Source: JAFLCM01 sp046154665
GTDB lineage: Bacteria > Planctomycetota > Phycisphaerae > Phycisphaerales > UBA1924
Length of the DNA: 64,000 bases
Direction of reading: 5' to 3'
Assembly: GCA_046154665.1 (NCBI GenBank)
Contig: JBJXFG010000032.1
Location: 1-64,000 of the forward strand
How positions within the stretch are numbered: the stretch's first letter is position 1; every line of letters begins with the position of its first letter. Below are positions 32,851 through 44,644 of the stretch, one piece after another. Below the pieces are notes generated by a model. The model saw nothing but the letters and a program-made list of their open reading frames with translations. It did not search any database and was not told the DNA's origin. Made by a program: the position numbers and the translations under genes.

Positions 32851-34911
32851 ATGGCCCCGCGCAAGTCTGATCGGGAAGTGCTGAATGAGATCCGCGATCG
32901 GGACCCGGAACTCTGGGCCGAACTTGAGGCGGAACTTGAAGGTCCGACCCCAGAGTCGGGCGTGAGCTTGATGGGGGGCGCCGGTCCGTCGCTCGAAGGT
33001 TTCGGCGTGGGCGGCCCCGGCATGGGACTCGAGGCAATCATTCGGGCCAAGGGCCGCCCGGTGCTGGCGATCGCGCACGATTCCGCGGTGATCCAACTCG
33101 GGCCGGCGGACGCGAAGACCTGGAAGACACGGCTGCAGAAGGTGCAGGCGGTGCTCACGCCGGCGATCCGCGCCATCGGGCGCATCGAGGTGGGTGGCCA
33201 CGACCGCGCCGACTGGCTGGGCACGGGCTGGCTGATCGCGCCGGACGTGGTGGTGACGAACCGGCATGTCGCCGTGGAGTTTGCGCGGGCGTCTGCGGGG
33301 TCGGCGACGGGCTTCGCGTTCCGCGCCTCGCCCTCGGGCGGGTCGATGTCGGCGTCGATCGATTTCATCGAAGAGATCGGACGGAGCGACAGCGCCCGCA
33401 CTTTCCCTTTGAGCGAGGTGCTGCACATCGAAGACGACGACGGGCCGGACATGGCCCTGATGCGCGTGACCACTTCGACGGGCGGAACGCCGATCGCGCT
33501 GCACGGCTCGGCGTCAAAGTCGAAGATGGTGGCGGTGGTCGGCTATCCGGCGCGGGATACCCGAAACCTCGACCAGAAGCTCATGGACAGGCTTTTCGGC
33601 GAGGTGTACGAGACCAAGCGGCTCGCGCCGGGCGAAGTCACCGGGAAAAAGGACGGCTTCGTCTTGCACGACTGCACGACGCTGGGTGGCAACTCCGGAT
33701 CGCCGGTGCTCGATTTGGCGACGGGTCAGGCGGTGGCGCTGCACTTCGCGGGTCGGTACCGAGAGACGAACTACGCGGTGCCCGCGGATGTGGTGGCCGA
33801 CGTGCTGGGGAGGGTCACGCGCGGCGAGTCGAAGCGGACGTATTCCATTCCGGCACCGGCGAACGGCGGTGCCGTCGCCGCACACGCGGTGAGCGCGACA
33901 ACATCGGTTGGCGGGCGGATGGTTCGTACGACGATTCCGATCCACATCACCGTGGAGATCGACGCTCCGATGACGGGGTCGGCGTCGGCACCGACGCAAA
34001 CAGCTTCTCCCCCCCCACCGCCGCCGACGGGGATTTCAGCACCCGCTGCCGACGGTTCGCTGGGCGAAGAGGCCGTCAGCCACGGCGGCAAGCCCAGCGA
34101 CTACCTCGACCGTAAGGGGTATCTGGACAACTTCCTGCCGGTGAAGGTGCCGCTGCCCGTGGTCAAGGGTGGGAAGGACGTGCTGGCGTTCGACTTCAAC
34201 GGCGTCAAGAAGGAAACGGTGCTGCGCTACGAGCACTTCTCGGTGGTGATGAACTCGAAGCTCCGGATGTGCTTCTTCAGCGCGGTCAACATCAACGGCA
34301 AGTCCTCCCAGAAGACCAAGCGGAGCGGGTGGCGGACCGACCCGCGCATCCCCGAAACGAAGCAGATCGCCGAAGAGTGCTACGGCAACCCGCCGAGGTT
34401 CAGCCGGGGCCACATGACGCGGCGCGAAGACCCCGCGTGGGGCACGCCGAAAGAAGCGGACCGCGGCAACGACGATTCGATGCACGTGACAAACGTCACG
34501 CCGCAGATGCAGGCGTTCAACGGCGCGGTGTGGCTGTCGCTCGAGGACTACGCGCTGCAGAACGCCCGCAAGGCCGGGCAGAAGATTTCGGTGTTCACCG
34601 GCCCGATCTTCGGGAAGAGCGACCCGGTGAAGTTCGGCGTGCCCATCCCCCGCGCGTTCTGGAAGATCATCGCGTTCATCCACGACGATACCGGGAAGCT
34701 GTCGGCGACGGGCTACTCGATCTCGCAGAACGAGCACCTCGAAGCGCCCGAGTTTGTGTTCGGGAAGTTCAAGACCTTCCAGCGCTCGCTGCCGTGGATC
34801 GAGCAGCGGACCGGGCTCACGTTCGGGCCGCTGACCAAGGCGGACCGCTTCAAGGAACCCGAGAGCGGCGTGGAGATCGAACTCGTGGACCCGACGCAGA
34901 TTCAGTGGTGA
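32851..34911 (+). CDS. Trypsin-like protease fused to NUC-type endonuclease
   Basis: A 686-residue two-enzyme protein without a signal peptide. A short charged helical N-terminus (VLNEIRDRDPELWAELEAEL) precedes a trypsin-like domain (about 105-350) with triad H139 (TNRHVA), D200 (GPDMALM) and S282 (GGNSGSPV). A Pro-rich linker (about 385-400) leads to a DNA/RNA non-specific endonuclease domain (about 420-665) with RFSRGHMTRRED, where H521 is the catalytic histidine of the SRGH form of DRGH, and NDDSMHVTNVTPQ as the metal asparagine region. Cytosolic location is inferred. The domain combination fits a conflict or defence effector that may be activated by proteolysis. Confidence 0.85.
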   Translation: MAPRKSDREVLNEIRDRDPELWAELEAELEGPTPESGVSLMGGAGPSLEGFGVGGPGMGLEAIIRAKGRPVLAIAHDSAVIQLGPADAKTWKTRLQKVQAVLTPAIRAIGRIEVGGHDRADWLGTGWLIAPDVVVTNRHVAVEFARASAGSATGFAFRASPSGGSMSASIDFIEEIGRSDSARTFPLSEVLHIEDDDGPDMALMRVTTSTGGTPIALHGSASKSKMVAVVGYPARDTRNLDQKLMDRLFGEVYETKRLAPGEVTGKKDGFVLHDCTTLGGNSGSPVLDLATGQAVALHFAGRYRETNYAVPADVVADVLGRVTRGESKRTYSIPAPANGGAVAAHAVSATTSVGGRMVRTTIPIHITVEIDAPMTGSASAPTQTASPPPPPPTGISAPAADGSLGEEAVSHGGKPSDYLDRKGYLDNFLPVKVPLPVVKGGKDVLAFDFNGVKKETVLRYEHFSVVMNSKLRMCFFSAVNINGKSSQKTKRSGWRTDPRIPETKQIAEECYGNPPRFSRGHMTRREDPAWGTPKEADRGNDDSMHVTNVTPQMQAFNGAVWLSLEDYALQNARKAGQKISVFTGPIFGKSDPVKFGVPIPRAFWKIIAFIHDDTGKLSATGYSISQNEHLEAPEFVFGKFKTFQRSLPWIEQRTGLTFGPLTKADRFKEPESGVEIELVDPTQIQW

Positions 34912-35152
34912 CGGGGCGATCGCACCGTTTGCATCATCTCTTGATTCGGCGCTTCGTCGTGGCGCCGATCACTCGCTCTGGTTGCGCGCCTGCTGTTGCT
35001 CGCTGGCCAGCCGTGGTGTCGCCTCGGAGGGCGGGAGTGCCTGCGCGAGCGCGGCTCACCGGCTGGTGGCTCCGGGCGCGGGGCGGGCTCTGTTCACGAT
35101 GGGCGTCGGCGTCGGACTGGGTGTTTGGCTGGCGCTGCAAGGCTAAGCGGGA

Positions 35153-36457
35153 TCAATCGTGGCGCAGCGCGACGATGGGGTCTTGCCGGGCGGCCTGCCG
35201 CGCCGGGTAGATGCCCGCGGCCAAGCCGGTGAGCGTCGCCGCGAAAAACGAGACCACCACCGACCACAGCGGGATGCTCGTCGAGAGCTCCGCGCCCGAG
35301 AAGAGCTGCTTGGCGGCGATGCCGATGCCGATCGAGAGCCCGATGCCGACCGCCACACCGATCAGCCCCCCCACCGCCGAGAGCACGCTGGTCTCGACGA
35401 GGAACTGCCACACGATGTGCTTTCGGGTCGCGCCAAGAGCCCGGCGGATGCCGATCTCGCGGGTGCGCTCGGTGACGCTGGCGAGCATGATGTTCATGAT
35501 CCCGACGCCGCCGACAACGAGGCTGATGGCGGCGATGGCGGCGAGCACCAGCTGCCATCGCAGCGCCGCCGAGCGCGCGTCTTCGAGCAACTGGTAGGGG
35601 ATGACGAACTGGATGTCGTCCATCTTCGGGTGGCGCACCTGCAGGGCCCGCTTGAGCAGCGCGGCGTCGGTGAGTACGCGGTCGCGCGTCGGTGACTCGT
35701 AGATCACCTCGCGGATCTGCACCTCTTCGCTGCTGCGCGAGCCGGACGACATGCGGACCACGGCGTCACCGAAGCGGGCCTGGGCCGTGGTGAGTGGGAC
35801 GTGGATGTCGAGGTTGAAGTCGCGTCCGACGAGGGTGGCACCCGCGCCGCCGCTGGTGCCCACGGGGGCGAGGATGCCGACGACGGTGAAGACCTGCTCG
35901 TCAATGCGGAGGGTGTTCCCCAAGGGGTCTTCGTAGGGGAACATGGTGCGGGCGATATCGTGCCCGAGCACGGCGACGGCGGCGTGCTCGGCCATGTCAC
36001 CCTCGGTGAGGTAGCGGCCGCGGGCCATGGTGAGGTTGGCGACGCGGCGGAGTTCGGGGGTCGCGCCGAAGGCCTGGCTCTGCTTGCGGAGCGATTCCTT
36101 GATGACCTGGGCACCGATGCTCTTCAGCGGGACGATGCTGGCGGCCTCAGGGAAAGCGTTCTGGATGACGCGGAGGTCGTCGCGGGTGATGCCGAACTTG
36201 GCGAGGAAGGTTCGGCGGTTGTTCCCGCCGCCGGTGTTGGCGGATTCGGGGGGTTTGATGGATCGGATGATGATGTTGCGGGCCCCGAGCCGCTCGATCT
36301 GAGCGAGGGCGGCCTGCTTGGAGCCCTCGCCGATGGCGATCATCGAGATGACGGCGGCGACGCCGAGGATGATGCCGATCGCCGTGAGCACGCTGCGAAG
36401 AGCGTGCAGACGGAGATTGGAGAGGCCCAGGCGGATGGTCTCGAGCAGGAAGGTCAA
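35153..36457 (-). CDS. MacB-type ABC transporter permease
   Basis: A 434-residue inner-membrane permease. The first helix is near 20-42, then a large periplasmic MacB-like core domain (about 50-280), then three C-terminal helices with the FtsX signature ERTREIGIRRALGATRKHI. MacB-type systems use mechanical work on periplasmic partners to export lipoproteins or small compounds. No ATPase or adaptor gene is next to it within the window. The start is TTG at 36457; no ATG lies nearby in frame. Confidence 0.88.
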   Translation of the reverse strand: MTFLLETIRLGLSNLRLHALRSVLTAIGIILGVAAVISMIAIGEGSKQAALAQIERLGARNIIIRSIKPPESANTGGGNNRRTFLAKFGITRDDLRVIQNAFPEAASIVPLKSIGAQVIKESLRKQSQAFGATPELRRVANLTMARGRYLTEGDMAEHAAVAVLGHDIARTMFPYEDPLGNTLRIDEQVFTVVGILAPVGTSGGAGATLVGRDFNLDIHVPLTTAQARFGDAVVRMSSGSRSSEEVQIREVIYESPTRDRVLTDAALLKRALQVRHPKMDDIQFVIPYQLLEDARSAALRWQLVLAAIAAISLVVGGVGIMNIMLASVTERTREIGIRRALGATRKHIVWQFLVETSVLSAVGGLIGVAVGIGLSIGIGIAAKQLFSGAELSTSIPLWSVVVSFFAATLTGLAAGIYPARQAARQDPIVALRHD

Positions 36458-36654
36458 GGGGGAATTGAGGAGTTTGGCGGGGACGGGGCCGGAGCGGGGT
36501 CACAACGGGGCCGATTCGGAATGAGGGTAGGCGGATGGGGCTCGTTTGAACCGGCGGTGAGACATGTGCTACCGGCTCGATGCGTTGTCGCTGCCGAGGG
36601 CTTCAACAATCTGGGAGGCGTGCGGTGTCCAGCGTTTTTCGCAACGCTTCGGAG

Positions 36655-36690
36655 CACTGATGTCAACCCGACTTCGGGTTGGCATCAGTG
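36655..36690. repeat. Short palindrome (dispersed family)
   Basis: CACTGATG and CATCAGTG enclose CAACCCGACTTCGGGTTG, giving an almost perfect 36-nt hairpin just upstream of the small hypothetical gene. Confidence 0.7.
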
Positions 36691-36731
36691 GCACGGGCGC
36701 GCGGGGCTTTGGGCGCGGTACATTCACCTTG

Positions 36732-37157
36732 ATGGAGACGCACGGCGGCTCAACCTCCGGCCCGAAACAGCGATCGCGGGGCGAATCGCTCGGCGCATCG
36801 GGCGGGCGTGCGGTGAGCGTGAAGGTGCATGAGGAGACACAGATCGAACGTGGGTGGACCTTCCGCGTGACGTGGGGCGGGGGGCCAGCGGGAGCGCGGG
36901 CGTCCACCGCTGCCACGGAGGGAAGCGAGCCGCCCGGCGGCGTCGAAATCGAACTGCGCCTTGACTGGCACGACTACGAGCACTGGTCACACGGCGCGGC
37001 GTCGCCGAGCGATGTGGCGCGGGTGGTGATGGAGTGTGCCGTGGCGAATGTGCCCGCGGGGGTGCCGGTGTTCCGCGCGGGCAGGCGGGTGGATGCGTCG
37101 ACGCTTCGGCGGGTGGTGCCGGGGTTGGATGAGATGGTGCGGGAGCGGATGGGGTGA
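36732..37157 (+). CDS. Conserved-looking small hypothetical protein
   Basis: A 141-residue acidic protein. ETQIERGWTFRVTW, LRLDWHDYEHWSHGAASPSD and RVDASTLRRVVPGLDEMVRE look like a compact conserved domain that I recall as common in planctomycete hypothetical proteins. I know no function. The ATG at 36732 is preferred because the upstream frame (to 36564) runs through the palindrome at 36655-36690. Confidence 0.65.
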   Translation: METHGGSTSGPKQRSRGESLGASGGRAVSVKVHEETQIERGWTFRVTWGGGPAGARASTAATEGSEPPGGVEIELRLDWHDYEHWSHGAASPSDVARVVMECAVANVPAGVPVFRAGRRVDASTLRRVVPGLDEMVRERMG

Positions 37158-37174
37158 GGGGGCGGTGAGCGGCG

Positions 37175-37516
37175 TCACGCCACGCGGCGTCGGGGTTCGG
37201 GCTTGCGAGAGAGTCCGTGCTTCGCAAGATGAGCGTCAAGCCGCTCGAAGTATCCACGAGGAGGCACATGCTCGCGCCGGCCCGCGACGATGCTGTCAAT
37301 CGAAAGGCCGAAATCGAGCTCCTCCCATTCGACAGCGACTCCCTGCGGCGACACCCTGAGGTCGCGGCGCTGGGACGGCGTGGCCTTGACGAGCGTGGGA
37401 TAGAAATCCAGCGGGACGCGGATGGTCCTGCCGTCGGTGAGCGTGACCTCGAGGAACGACGCGGTGATGCGGGCAGCGGTTGCCCGGTACGGCTCTTCAT
37501 GCGCCGAAACGGTCAC
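37175..37516 (-). CDS. DUF2442-domain protein
   Basis: A 113-residue protein with ITASFLEVTLTDGRTIRVPL, DFYPTLVKATPSQR and VEWEELDFGLSIDSI, typical of DUF2442. The GTG start at 37516 overlaps the end of the DUF4160 gene by 20 bp. DUF2442 and DUF4160 genes frequently occur as pairs and are suspected toxin-antitoxin partners. Confidence 0.78.
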   Translation of the reverse strand: MTVSAHEEPYRATAARITASFLEVTLTDGRTIRVPLDFYPTLVKATPSQRRDLRVSPQGVAVEWEELDFGLSIDSIVAGRREHVPPRGYFERLDAHLAKHGLSRKPEPRRRVA

Positions 37517-37739
37517 GCCATTGCTCAAGAAACTGCTCGCGACGCTGGGCGACGATCCGCGCGACGCGCGAGCGATCGGCCGCGTTGAAGTCGTCGCTCC
37601 GCGCTTCTTGCGGAGGCTCCGTGCCGAAGCACCACTTGGCTTCCGCGTTGTCTTTCGTGACGTGGACATGGGGCGGCTCCGATCCGTCGGCGGAATAGAA
37701 GGAAAACCGGAAGCCGAGTTCGTGCCAGATCCTGGGCAT
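37497..37739 (-). CDS. DUF4160-domain protein
   Basis: An 80-residue protein with GFRFSFYSADGSEPPHVHV followed by AKWCFGTEP, the DUF4160 signature. It is first in a pair with the DUF2442 gene, which starts inside its last codons. It lies just downstream of gcvP on the same strand, 24 bp after that gene's stop. Confidence 0.82.
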   Translation of the reverse strand: MPRIWHELGFRFSFYSADGSEPPHVHVTKDNAEAKWCFGTEPPQEARSDDFNAADRSRVARIVAQRREQFLEQWRDRFGA

Positions 37740-37763
37740 TCCCAGGCTCCCTCGCTGTGCATT

Positions 37764-40778
<3,015 letters not shown>

Positions 40779-41159
40779 GGGCGTCACGGAGATCGGGTGT
40801 CGGCGGCCGCGGTCGGCGGCCAGGAAAGAGGTCACATCAGGCCGCCGCGGTTGTCCCGCAACTCGCGGCCAAGCGTCACGTCGGGCTTCGATTCGGGCCC
40901 CACAATCTCGGACTTCGCGGGGGACGCCATCATAGACGCACCCCCGCGCACTTTCGCCGAAAAGCCGCCCCGTTCCGCCCGAGAAACCACGCCGGCGCTC
41001 GCCGCTGATCCCACCGGGCCGCACAGACCCACCCCGCGAGCGGCACCGACGCCGCGCCGCGCTTCCACCACTCCGATCGCGAGGCATAGTCAGAGCACCT
41101 GACCGGGCATTCCGGGCTCGGTTCAGGTCCGTAAAGCCAGCAACAGGAGATCAGCCATC
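40779..41159. other. 381-bp divergent intergenic region
   Basis: Separates gcvP (minus) from the PEP-CTERM gene (plus), so it carries promoters in both directions. A CATAGT near 41085 could be a -10 for the plus-strand gene, but the -35 is weak. An AGGAG lies about 10 nt before the ATG at 41160. I found no riboswitch-like structure. Confidence 0.4.
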
Positions 41160-41804
41160 ATGAAGAACCTCGCTCTCACCGCGTTCGTCATCGCCGCCGG
41201 CGCCGCCTCGGCCAGCGCCGGCCTCATCGTGAACGGCACCTTCGACGGCGGCACCATCGCCCCCGCCGCCAGCGCCTACCCCACCGACCCCGAGATGTGG
41301 CCCGAAGGCCGCCATAACGTCACCAGCTTTGACACCCTGCACCCCCTCTGGGTCGACTTCTTCGACCACACCTCCGGCAACGGCGAGAGCGGGTTCATGA
41401 TCGTCAACGGCACCACCCAGGGCAACGGCCCCGCCTGGTACGACTTCGTCCAGGTCGACCCCGGCACCGAGTTCGAGCTCTCGCTCTGGCTCGCCTCGCT
41501 CTACCCCGACGCCGTCTCGACCGTCTCGCTCCGCGTCATCGGCCTCACCGATGAAACCGGCAGCGACCTCATCGCCTCGTCCGACGTCACCGCCCCCACC
41601 GAACTCGCCCTGTGGGAACGCCGCGCCATGACCTTCAACTCCGGCAACTTCACCAATCTGCGCATCGAGATCTGGGACACCAACCAGGTTGCCGGCGGCA
41701 ACGACTACGCCGTCGACGACATCGCCCTCGTCCCCGTCCCCGCTCCCGGCGCCGCCGCCTTGCTCGGCCTCGGCATGCTCGCCGGCTCGCGCCGCCGTCG
41801 CTAA
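41160..41804 (+). CDS. PEP-CTERM-type exported protein
   Basis: A 214-residue secreted protein. The signal peptide (MKNLALTAFVIAAGAASASA) is followed by a beta-rich domain with an early LIVNGTFDGG and a late NLRIEIWDTNQVAGGNDYAV, resembling carbohydrate-binding-like modules of PEP-CTERM proteins. It ends VPVPAPGAAALLGLGMLAG followed by SRRRR: a short sorting motif, a membrane helix and a basic tail, the VPxPA variant of Phycisphaerae. Expected to be cut and displayed by an exosortase-type system. Confidence 0.9.
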   Translation: MKNLALTAFVIAAGAASASAGLIVNGTFDGGTIAPAASAYPTDPEMWPEGRHNVTSFDTLHPLWVDFFDHTSGNGESGFMIVNGTTQGNGPAWYDFVQVDPGTEFELSLWLASLYPDAVSTVSLRVIGLTDETGSDLIASSDVTAPTELALWERRAMTFNSGNFTNLRIEIWDTNQVAGGNDYAVDDIALVPVPAPGAAALLGLGMLAGSRRRR

Positions 41805-41844
41805 GTCACACGCCCCACGCACCACACACATCGGCTGCTCTCGG

Positions 41845-41884
41845 ACCGCCGACTCGGGAACCATCCCGAGTCGGCGGTTTCTTT
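41845..41884 (+). terminator. Strong intrinsic terminator after the PEP-CTERM gene
   Basis: A perfect 15-bp stem (41845-41859 with 41864-41878, beginning ACCGCCGACTCGGGA) with ACCA loop, followed by TTCTTTC. It lies 41 bp after the stop. Confidence 0.92.
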
Positions 41885-41929
41885 CGATGGCCGCATCGTC
41901 GTTCCACGGTGCCCCAACCAAGAAATCGG

Positions 41930-43522
41930 TCACCAGCTGTACTGCGCCGTGTACGTCACCTTCTCCTCCGCGTCCGGTTTCACCATGACCCGGAACTCGA
42001 TCGTCCGAGCGTCGAGTTTCTCGAACTCCCGCGACGGCTTGCGGACCTCCCACTGGCTCCAGCGGTACAGGTGCTCGACCACCCGCACCTCCACAGGCTC
42101 GGTCTTGTGGTTCCGTAGTTTGATCTCGAACGTTTCGCTCGCGAACCGCCGGTTCGAATCCACCTGGTAATCCGTCTGCTTCCGCTCGCCCACCACGTCA
42201 AACGCGTTGCCGGTGTACACCCGCACCGTCTCGTCCTTGGGCGTGTGGTCGATCGTGTTTTCCCCGACAAACTCAAGCTGCCCGCCGTGAACCGCCGCGT
42301 CCTGGCGGTAGAACCGCAGCGCCCCCTTGGGCAGCGGCACACCCAGCCCGTTGCCCTCCGAGTTCTTGAACTCGCGCATGATCCACACCTTCGGGTTCGA
42401 CTTCGTCCCGTACTCCCGGTTGTTGCGGATCGAATCGAAATCCCAGAAGCGCTGGTTCCGGTCGATGAACGCTCCGTCGTAGATGTACAGCCGCTTCGAC
42501 GCCACCTTCTCGGCCTTCACGAACTCGACCTGCTTGGTCTCGCGGTCGCGGAGCGTCGTCGCGCGGCTGATCGTGTACAGGTGCAGATCGTCGAACGAAC
42601 GCTCTGTCACGGGCGCTTCAGCCATCTCGTCCCGCATCGCCAGCGACGCCGCTCGCGGCATGTCAGACTCCGCGTCCTGCAGCTTGTTCACGTCGCCCGC
42701 CATCAGTTTCAGCTTGGCGTTCTCGAAGCTCTTCCCGCTCTGGTTGTCCACCGTCACCCAGCCCACCAGGGAGATGATTTCTTCGGCTGGGGAGGTTCCC
42801 GGCGCGGGCTCGGCAGGTGCCACGATGATGTAATCCGCCTGCCAAGACATCCCGCCGGTGAGGTAGCCGAGTTCCGCCGCCACGGGGCCGGGCTTGTCGG
42901 TTGAGAGCACCCAGTCGAGCGTGGGCTTCAGGATGGAATCGTCGACGAGGGCCGGAAAAATCGGCGTCCCCGGCAGGCCGAACATCAGTTTGCCGTCGAC
43001 CTTCACCAGCGGCTGCGCAGCCTGCCCGGATGGGCCGTACGCGCGGGCCATCTGCGCCTGCGCGTACTGGCCGCCGTAGCGGGAGAAGGCCTGCGTGTGC
43101 GCCACATAGCCGCTGCGAACGATCTCACCCTTGATGATCTTCTTCGATCCGTCCAGCGACGCCGCCGTCTCGAAGTCGATGGTCTTGCCTTCGTAGAGGT
43201 TCAGCAGCAGCCCCTCGCTGACGGCATCCGCCCGGTAGTTCTGCTCCAGCACACTCAGCCGACGCGCGCCGGAAGGATCGCGCAGGATCACCGAGTCGGG
43301 CTCAAGATGGGCCGTGGTGTCGGCGAACCGCACGCGGTTCTCGCCCGCGCCCAGCGTGAAGTTGAGCGACTCGCGCACCACCGCGAAGTTCTGGTTGTAG
43401 ATGGTCAGTGAGGGGCCGGGGGCCGCGTTGGCCGCGATCGCATCCGCGGCGGCGCCTGCGCTGGTGGTGATCGTGAGCACGGCGCCCGCCACGGTCGCCA
43501 GACGATTCGCGGTGATGTGCAT
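41930..43522 (-). CDS. Exported DUF4139-domain protein
   Basis: A 530-residue exported protein with a signal peptide (about 1-27, TITTSAGAAADA). It opens LTIYNQNFAVVRESLNF, ends with the DUF4139 domain (SKRLYIYDGAFIDRNQRF to FRVMVKPDAEEKVTYTAQYS), and has a central coil-rich stretch with a W-rich LTGGMSWQADYIIVAP. DUF4139 proteins are beta-rich and of unknown role. I use the ATG at 43522, where the signal peptide begins. Confidence 0.85.
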   Translation of the reverse strand: MHITANRLATVAGAVLTITTSAGAAADAIAANAAPGPSLTIYNQNFAVVRESLNFTLGAGENRVRFADTTAHLEPDSVILRDPSGARRLSVLEQNYRADAVSEGLLLNLYEGKTIDFETAASLDGSKKIIKGEIVRSGYVAHTQAFSRYGGQYAQAQMARAYGPSGQAAQPLVKVDGKLMFGLPGTPIFPALVDDSILKPTLDWVLSTDKPGPVAAELGYLTGGMSWQADYIIVAPAEPAPGTSPAEEIISLVGWVTVDNQSGKSFENAKLKLMAGDVNKLQDAESDMPRAASLAMRDEMAEAPVTERSFDDLHLYTISRATTLRDRETKQVEFVKAEKVASKRLYIYDGAFIDRNQRFWDFDSIRNNREYGTKSNPKVWIMREFKNSEGNGLGVPLPKGALRFYRQDAAVHGGQLEFVGENTIDHTPKDETVRVYTGNAFDVVGERKQTDYQVDSNRRFASETFEIKLRNHKTEPVEVRVVEHLYRWSQWEVRKPSREFEKLDARTIEFRVMVKPDAEEKVTYTAQYSW

Positions 43523-43640
43523 GGGTGGTCTCCGGAGATGGGTAACTGTGCGTTGAATCCTGATGTGGTATCGCAGCCGACCGAAAAAGGTGCGGTACAA
43601 CCTGTATCGGCGATGCGAACACGCGCCCAAGAAACGAGCC

Positions 43641-43713
43641 CCGAGCGTGAGCGAGTGGGCCGAGGTATCGATGTGTGCCGGCCTTCCGAGGCACCCGTCG
43701 CTCACGCTCTCGG
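43641..43713. repeat. Inverted repeat upstream of the DUF4139 gene
   Basis: CCGAGCGTGAGCGAGTGGGC (43641-43660) is matched as an imperfect reverse complement at 43691-43713 (core TCGCTCACGCTC). It lies in the 208-bp gap between thiG and the DUF4139 gene. Confidence 0.6.
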
Positions 43714-43730
43714 CGCGTTGTTCCGGGCGT

Positions 43731-44615
43731 TCACTCCCCGGGGATGACCGTGATGACCCCGTCCCACGGGCTGCTCGCGCTGGCGTACAGCTTCTTGGGG
43801 ATGCGCCCGGCCAGCGCCGATTGCCGCCCGGCAAGCACCGCGTGCCGCATCGCGTGGGCCATCATGATGGCGTCTGTGGCGTGCGCCACCGCCGTGTTCA
43901 GCAGCACGCCGTCGGCGCCGAGTTCCATGGCGATGCTCACGTCCGACGCCGACCCTACCCCCGCGTCCACGATCACCGGGTACCCCGCGTCGCCCCCCTT
44001 GAGGTCTTCCAAAATGATCGCGATGTTGTTCCGGTTCAGCACACCCTGACCCGAGCCGATCGGCGAGCCCGCCGGCATCACGCTCATCGCGCCCGCCTCC
44101 TTGATCCGCCGCGCCATGATCGGGTCATCGCTGGTATAGCACAGCACCTCGAACCCGTCCTTCACGAGCTCGCGGCACGCCTCCAGCGTCCCCACCGGGT
44201 CCGGCAGCAGCGTCTTCTTGTCGGCGAGCACTTCGAGCTTCACCCAGCTTGCGCCGGGGTTGTTGATCTGATCCAGCAGCTCACGCCCCAGCCGCGCCAC
44301 GCGCACGGCGTCCTCGGCGCTGAAACACCCCGCCGTGTTGGGCAGGATCGTGTACCGCCGCGTATCAATGAACTCCAGCAGCGACTGGCCTTTTTCGTTG
44401 AACAGCCGCTCACGGCGCACGGCGACGGTGACCACCTCGCACCCGCTGGCGTCGAGGGCGGCCTGCATGGTGGGGAAGTCCTTGTATTTGCCGGTGCCGA
44501 CCAGCAGGCGGCTCGTGAACGTGCGCGAGCCGATGCGGAAGGGGGTCACGCCGGGCTCGTGATCGTGGTCGCGGGAGGCGGGCACTTTGGGTTCGATCGT
44601 GCGTGAGGCGGTCAT
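43731..44615 (-). CDS. thiG: Thiazole synthase
   Basis: Forms the thiazole ring of thiamine from deoxyxylulose phosphate, dehydroglycine and ThiS-thiocarboxylate. The 294-residue protein begins with a charged extension of about 23 residues before the family start (FRIGSRTFTSRLLVGTGKY). The Schiff-base lysine is in WVKLEVLAD, and the phosphate loops are PAGSPIGSGQGV and DAGVGSASDVS. No other thiamine gene lies nearby. An alternative start at 44648 is less likely. Confidence 0.95.
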   Translation of the reverse strand: MTASRTIEPKVPASRDHDHEPGVTPFRIGSRTFTSRLLVGTGKYKDFPTMQAALDASGCEVVTVAVRRERLFNEKGQSLLEFIDTRRYTILPNTAGCFSAEDAVRVARLGRELLDQINNPGASWVKLEVLADKKTLLPDPVGTLEACRELVKDGFEVLCYTSDDPIMARRIKEAGAMSVMPAGSPIGSGQGVLNRNNIAIILEDLKGGDAGYPVIVDAGVGSASDVSIAMELGADGVLLNTAVAHATDAIMMAHAMRHAVLAGRQSALAGRIPKKLYASASSPWDGVITVIPGE

Positions 44616-44644
44616 AGGGGATCGTATCACGGCCCGTTGAAGCG

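Noticed and set aside
34912..35152. A short membrane peptide ending GVGVGLGVWLALQG
   Set aside because: The frame has no credible start and no ribosome binding site; the hydrophobic end is probably chance.
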